Source: Triticum aestivum
Taxonomy: Eukaryota; Streptophyta; Magnoliopsida; Poales; Poaceae
Assembly (NCBI RefSeq): GCF_018294505.1
Contig: NC_057812.1
Coordinates: 65,956,875-66,020,874, forward strand
Length of the DNA: 64,000 nt
Direction: 5' to 3'
Below are positions 60,088-64,000 of this stretch, piece after piece; within the stretch, counting starts at the first letter, position 1; each line of letters begins with the position of its first letter. A model generated the notes under the pieces. It was given only the letters and a program-made list of their open reading frames with translations, was not told the DNA's origin and searched no databases. Position numbers and translations under genes: made by a program.

Positions 60088-62712
60088 TCATCGGTGAGTT
60101 ATCTCTCTAAGAATTCTTGATGTCCAGCCTCGCTTGTCATTTAGGCCAGCAAAATGGACCATGAAATCTCCATCTGAATAAGCCCCTGCACAGTCAACAT
60201 GCAATGAGCAACTATGTGCAGATGATAATGGCAATGTATGAAGTAACAACATGAATTTGGTGAGAATTTGAAAAACAAGCATGATTCGAGCACCAAACAA
60301 ACATGAAGCATGGATAGTTTTCTAAAAAGAATCCTGGAGAAGTATTTAATTGATCAAACAGAGCTTTCAATTTTCAATTTGAAATTTACTTGTGTTATGA
60401 TAAATAAAAACTGAAAAAACTGTAGTCAGCGGTGACTTTTGTCTATTTCTATAACTTAGAATATGTCAAGGGCTTCTCCTTTTAGTTTCTCCTAACACGA
60501 GTCAAGTTTGAAGTTGACACTTAGAACAGATGTTTGATTAACTAATGTCCACCTTCTAAATTCATCCAGGCCTATTTTTTCATATTTTCTCGAAATGGAT
60601 ACTTGCACCTGATATGTGCCATACATAACAGGCAAAACTTCTTCTAAAGAAAGGAACTAAAATTTGATTATAAATTAGTGAAGCAGTGGCCAACAGGAAT
60701 AAGGTGACAAGAACAACCCAGTGTCTGGTTGATTATAAACAACTGACATGTTGCAGAGGCCGGGGGTCATCCTCCTTTTCAAAAAAAAACTGACATGTTA
60801 CATATGATATTTTTCTTGAGAACAGTACATGTCATCTTTCTTGTTCATGAGTAACAGACTCCTGATTTAATTCAGATTCTGTTTCTGGGAATAATCATGT
60901 ATTCAGTATTCAGAAACATTACACTTAAGCCACATATATCATGTGCTCAATTCGACATACCAGTGCCCCGTTTAGCTTAGTATGGACTGATATTCAATCA
61001 CAAAAGGCACATGTAGCACTTCAATTTGCACCTGCTATCTTAACTTTTGGCAAACCCAAGAAGTAATATGAGCATAGTAGATAATAAAGATAAATCTGAA
61101 GAACTCTTAGGAGATCCAGTTTTCATTACCAATCGAGTGCTTCTTTCACTTTCGAATGTAAATAACTACAGCATCTATGGAATGAATAGGGAATAAGCAT
61201 ATCAGGAAACCTTTCCATGTAGTGGACGGGTGGAAGATCAGGCGGTGAACTGATTTCCACGTAGCAACCCAGGGGTATGAGTTGAAGAGGCACTGCATTT
61301 TTGCTATACGGACGTGTGCTTGTGTTTCTTCAGGTGACAAGTGATCCACAATATGCTTCAGCGCTGCATTATCCCCACTTTTTGTGGAACCAAATTGTAC
61401 AAATGATGTATGGTTCCACCATGTATCCAGAAATCGCTCACTCCATTTCGACCTCCTTATGAAGAACAGTCCTGCATGAGCATGGTCAATATTTGATGGA
61501 TGAAATGTCTGTATCTTACTTTGTGCTTAACCTCCTGTCTATAAGAACGGTAATGTAAGATTGTGAACTATAGTAACAAAATAATAAGAGAAGTGAAATG
61601 AATTATTGTGGATGTATTTTTCCAAGTATGCTTCCCTAGGATATTAGCAAGATGTGAATCTCAGTGCCTATTCCCTTGCTTGGTTTGCTCTAGCCCACAG
61701 GCACGGATCAGCCTTACTGTACAAATGTGCCATACAAAACTATCCTATGCATATTTCTCACGATACAGTAGTAGGTAAGCAGACATTCAGTGTTAATGAG
61801 TGTGATATATCACAAAAGTTGACATTACTTTGCTAGTCAGATGATTTAGACAGACATGAAGTAGAAATGAACAATGCGCCAGTTTCGCCTACCCGCATTC
61901 ACCCCATTGATATCCTCTGTCAGAATGAGATCAGGCGATGCATCAAAATCACTATGCCCAATCACCGAGAACAAAATCCCCTCCTTCAGCACAAGTAAAC
62001 AGGAGAAACAAAATTATATATTAACTCAAAACTAAACATCAAGAGGTTAGAACAAGATTCCATAAAAGCATCAGGCTTACCAACGAGATGCCAGGGTTGG
62101 TAACCAGCGTGTCCTGAAATCAAGGGCCGTTTAAGATCAATACACCACCACCATTGGTTCCAAGGAGTAAAAAAACTAAGAACCATCAGATACTATACTA
62201 TTTTCTTAGTGTAGGAGAGCATAAACCAACAGGGGAGTGGTGGCGCGGCCGCGGCGACCCACCGCGTCGTTCCAGAAGAGCCAGTGGTGGCGGTGCAGGT
62301 GGGCGCGGAGGGCGAGGACCTTGCTCCAGGCGGGCGGGCGGGCGGGGTCGACCGCGCCGGGGGGCAGCGCGGCGAGGCCGTACCCGTGCGCGGCCGCGTA
62401 GGCGCGCTTGTTCCGCGCGGTGGCCGCCAGCACGCCGCGGAAGGACCGCCCCCGCACGCCTCGGCCCGACAGGTCCTCGTCGGAGAGCGTGACGATGGAG
62501 AAGCTGAGCCGCTGCCCGGCGAGGGGGCGGTGCTCGGCGGCGGGGGGCAGGCAGCGGCGGCCCAGTGAGTTGGCGCGGCGGAGGAGGAGCGCGGAGAGGG
62601 GCGGGAGGAGGAAGAGGAGCAGCAGCGGAAGGAGGAGGAGAAGGTGGCGGTGGTGGGGGAGGAGGCGGAGGCGAGCGCGGTGGTGGACGGCGCGGCGCTC
62701 CCGGGCGCCCAT
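60088..62712 (-). CDS. GT34 (GMA12/MNN10-type) glycosyltransferase, five exons
   Basis: Likely Golgi type II membrane enzyme that transfers a sugar from a nucleotide donor; acceptor unknown. Exons 62712-62263, 62113-62081 (33 nt), 61983-61893, 61471-61211 and 60185-60088 join in frame through GT/AG borders to 310 aa. The start MGARERRAV is chosen because the cytoplasmic tail is then short and basic; an in-frame ATG 41 codons upstream is possible. A Leu-rich anchor spans about residues 22-44. The metal-binding D-A-D (149-151) is assembled across intron 1 in FWNDADTLVTNP. Later family motifs are LTEDINGVNAGLFFIRRSKW, CLFNSY and DFMVHFAGL. Plant galactosyl- and xylosyltransferases of this family are longer (about 430-460 aa), so this is a shorter subgroup. 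The fourth intron has a weak donor context (GTTTCC). Confidence 0.88.
60753..60787 (+). mobile_element. 35-bp retroposon tail with target duplication, in GT34 intron 4
   Basis: GCAGAGGCCGGGGGTCATCC followed by TCCTTTTC-like text and a run of A is flanked by an exact 12-bp duplication AACTGACATGTT (60741-60752 and 60788-60799). The text resembles the last bases of a plant LINE, so this is an extremely 5'-truncated insertion. Confidence 0.8.
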
Positions 62713-63073
62713 CTGAGGTCGCCGCCGGTGGCTGAGATGGGTGGTAGAGCAAATCAAGCAACGAATCTTTGCTCGTGAAGTGAAGGCTGGTGTCTTCGCG
62801 TGTTCTTCTGTGCTCTGTTCCCAACAGTCATGCACTCACCGAGTCTCATACATCTTGGTCCTAAAATAAGTGTTGTTAATTTACTAGTATAACTTTATTT
62901 ATACCAATTTTATGTTAAATCAGCGATACTTATTTTGAAACGGGGAAAATATATGTTTGCATACCAACTTAGTTTAATTCAAATTTCAAAGCAGAATAAT
63001 TCAAACTTTTACGTTTCTATCTCACACAGTTCACAACATTCAAAAGCACACATTTTCAGTTTCATTATTCAAA

Positions 63074-63250
63074 TATAGCTAGGCTCTCGTCGAAGAGTGT
63101 CACGATGGAGAAGTTGGGTTGGTGTCCAGTGAGGGGGCAATGCCCGGCAGCGGGTGGCAAGCACCGGCGGCTTAGGGGAGTTGGTGTGGCAGTGGAGGGC
63201 AGAGAGGGGTGGGAGGAGGAGAAGGTGGTGGTTGCTCACCTGATCCCTAG
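63074..63250 (-). pseudogene. Decayed fragment of GT34 exon 1
   Basis: Bases from CTCGTCGAAGAGTGTCACGA to about 63235 match 62475-62645 of the GT34 gene (CTCGTCGGAGAGCGTGACGA there) in the same orientation. It keeps the order of the GEQR-to-anchor region but has many C/G to T/A differences and no matching open frame. Other exons are not found nearby, so only part of exon 1 was copied. Confidence 0.8.
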
Positions 63251-63289
63251 GGCGTCTGGCCACCTGCGTGGGATGGTTACTCACCTAAT

Positions 63290-64000
63290 TTGTAGGGATA
63301 GGCGATAGCCTGCAAGTGCACAGGGTTTAGTTGTAACGTTTTTTAAGTAAGAGTATCGATCTCATAAGGAGCATAGGAATTAGTCTTTGGCCCTTTCCAA
63401 GGTACAAATGATATGCCTATAAATTGTAAGCGATCCAAAATAGTAATAGTGATAAAAGTTGCTAGTGTAAAGGTGAATAAATAAGCTGAAATAAATGGCA
63501 GATAAAATAACTAGACTTGAGACAAATGATTAAAAGAGTTCCCAGGGCTCCAGAATCCTCACTGGTGTGCAGCTACGGCGGTGCCTAAGCACAAAGTTAT
63601 TTCGGATTCCTAAGCCACTTTACATGTTTCTGTTTGTGGGCGAAGCCGATACACATACGTTTATACTTGTGGTATCTTTGTATCTCATATGCCACCACCA
63701 TTCTTCCCCACTTCGGTTATCAAACAGTGATTAAGGGAAAAAAAAGTTCCCTGTGTGTGACGCCCGAATAATTAAGCTATATTAATTCTCTGCTAATTGT
63801 GTCATGTCACTTTGATTACTGTTGCTAATCTCGCGTTAGTTAGAAACCGATTCAAATTCAAATTCAAAATTAAGCAACAATAAAAAATTTCAAATATTAA
63901 AACTAAAATGTTCGGAGTGGACCAAATATTGCATAGGTAATTATGGTGGAGAAACCACACCTTTATAAAATGTTTAAATACCATAAGATGAATAAAACAA
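63290..64000. other. LTR-like repetitive sequence at window end
   Basis: Text near 63308-63400 (GCCTGCAAGTGCACAGGGTT) resembles one LTR end, and TGTGACGCCCGAATAATTAA at about 63756 resembles the start of another LTR running out of the window. No coding region. Families not assigned. Confidence 0.45.

Noticed and set aside
62154..62716. Plus-strand Arg-rich frames at the 62-kb GC-rich block
   Set aside because: They are antisense to GT34 exon 1, whose minus-strand reading gives a membrane anchor and family motifs and joins to four further exons.

Overview
This is a gene-poor plant nuclear segment of the wheat/barley (Triticeae) type. The evidence is a BARE1/Angela/WIS-type solo LTR, CACTA elements with the CACTA(C/G)TAG termini usual in these genomes, many Stowaway MITEs starting CTCCCTCCGT, an RTE retrotransposon with a (TTG)n tail, and two intron-containing host genes with grass-type architecture. 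Most of the sequence is transposon, much of it nested.

Layout. 1-3961: 5' end (LTR, gag, start of pol) of a Ty3/gypsy element on the minus strand with three nonsense mutations. 3962-7732: two CACTA fragments, the second carrying a dead B3-like gene. 7733-14340: a large non-coding LTR-like block holding a solo LTR (8138-9796, TSD CTACT) and a hAT-type element (12133-13163, TSD GTTCAAGG). 14341-16500: mostly unassigned sequence with a Harbinger/Tourist MITE. 16501-23133: a complete-ended CACTA element (TSD GAT) with a 340-bp tandem array, an A-rich array, a second B3-like pseudogene and a perfect 53-bp palindrome. 23134-27697: retrotransposon LTRs, a fold-back element and intergenic DNA.

27698-33661 (minus) is the main host gene: a three-exon CC-NB-NB-LRR immune receptor whose model reads through without a stop (1,268 aa). 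Exons 1 and 2 each encode an NB domain and stop at the same place in it, so the architecture looks like an exon duplication. The first NB has lost its nucleotide-binding residues. A Mutator-like element sits in intron 2. Upstream, a block with a conserved minus-strand splice donor occurs three times (about 34, 38.5 and 44 kb). It is interrupted by a PIF/Harbinger element with an intact three-exon transposase and by an RTE retrotransposon with an 18-bp TSD.

44.9-59.6 kb is a field of segmental duplications: a duplicated GC-rich first-exon-like block, an F-box/LRR pseudogene, a thrice-repeated downstream segment, small retroposon insertions and Stowaway elements. 60088-62712 (minus) is a second host gene, a five-exon GT34 (GMA12/MNN10-type) glycosyltransferase of 310 aa, with a decayed fragment of its first exon next to it at 63.1 kb. 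All family names come from recognising motifs, not from database searches.
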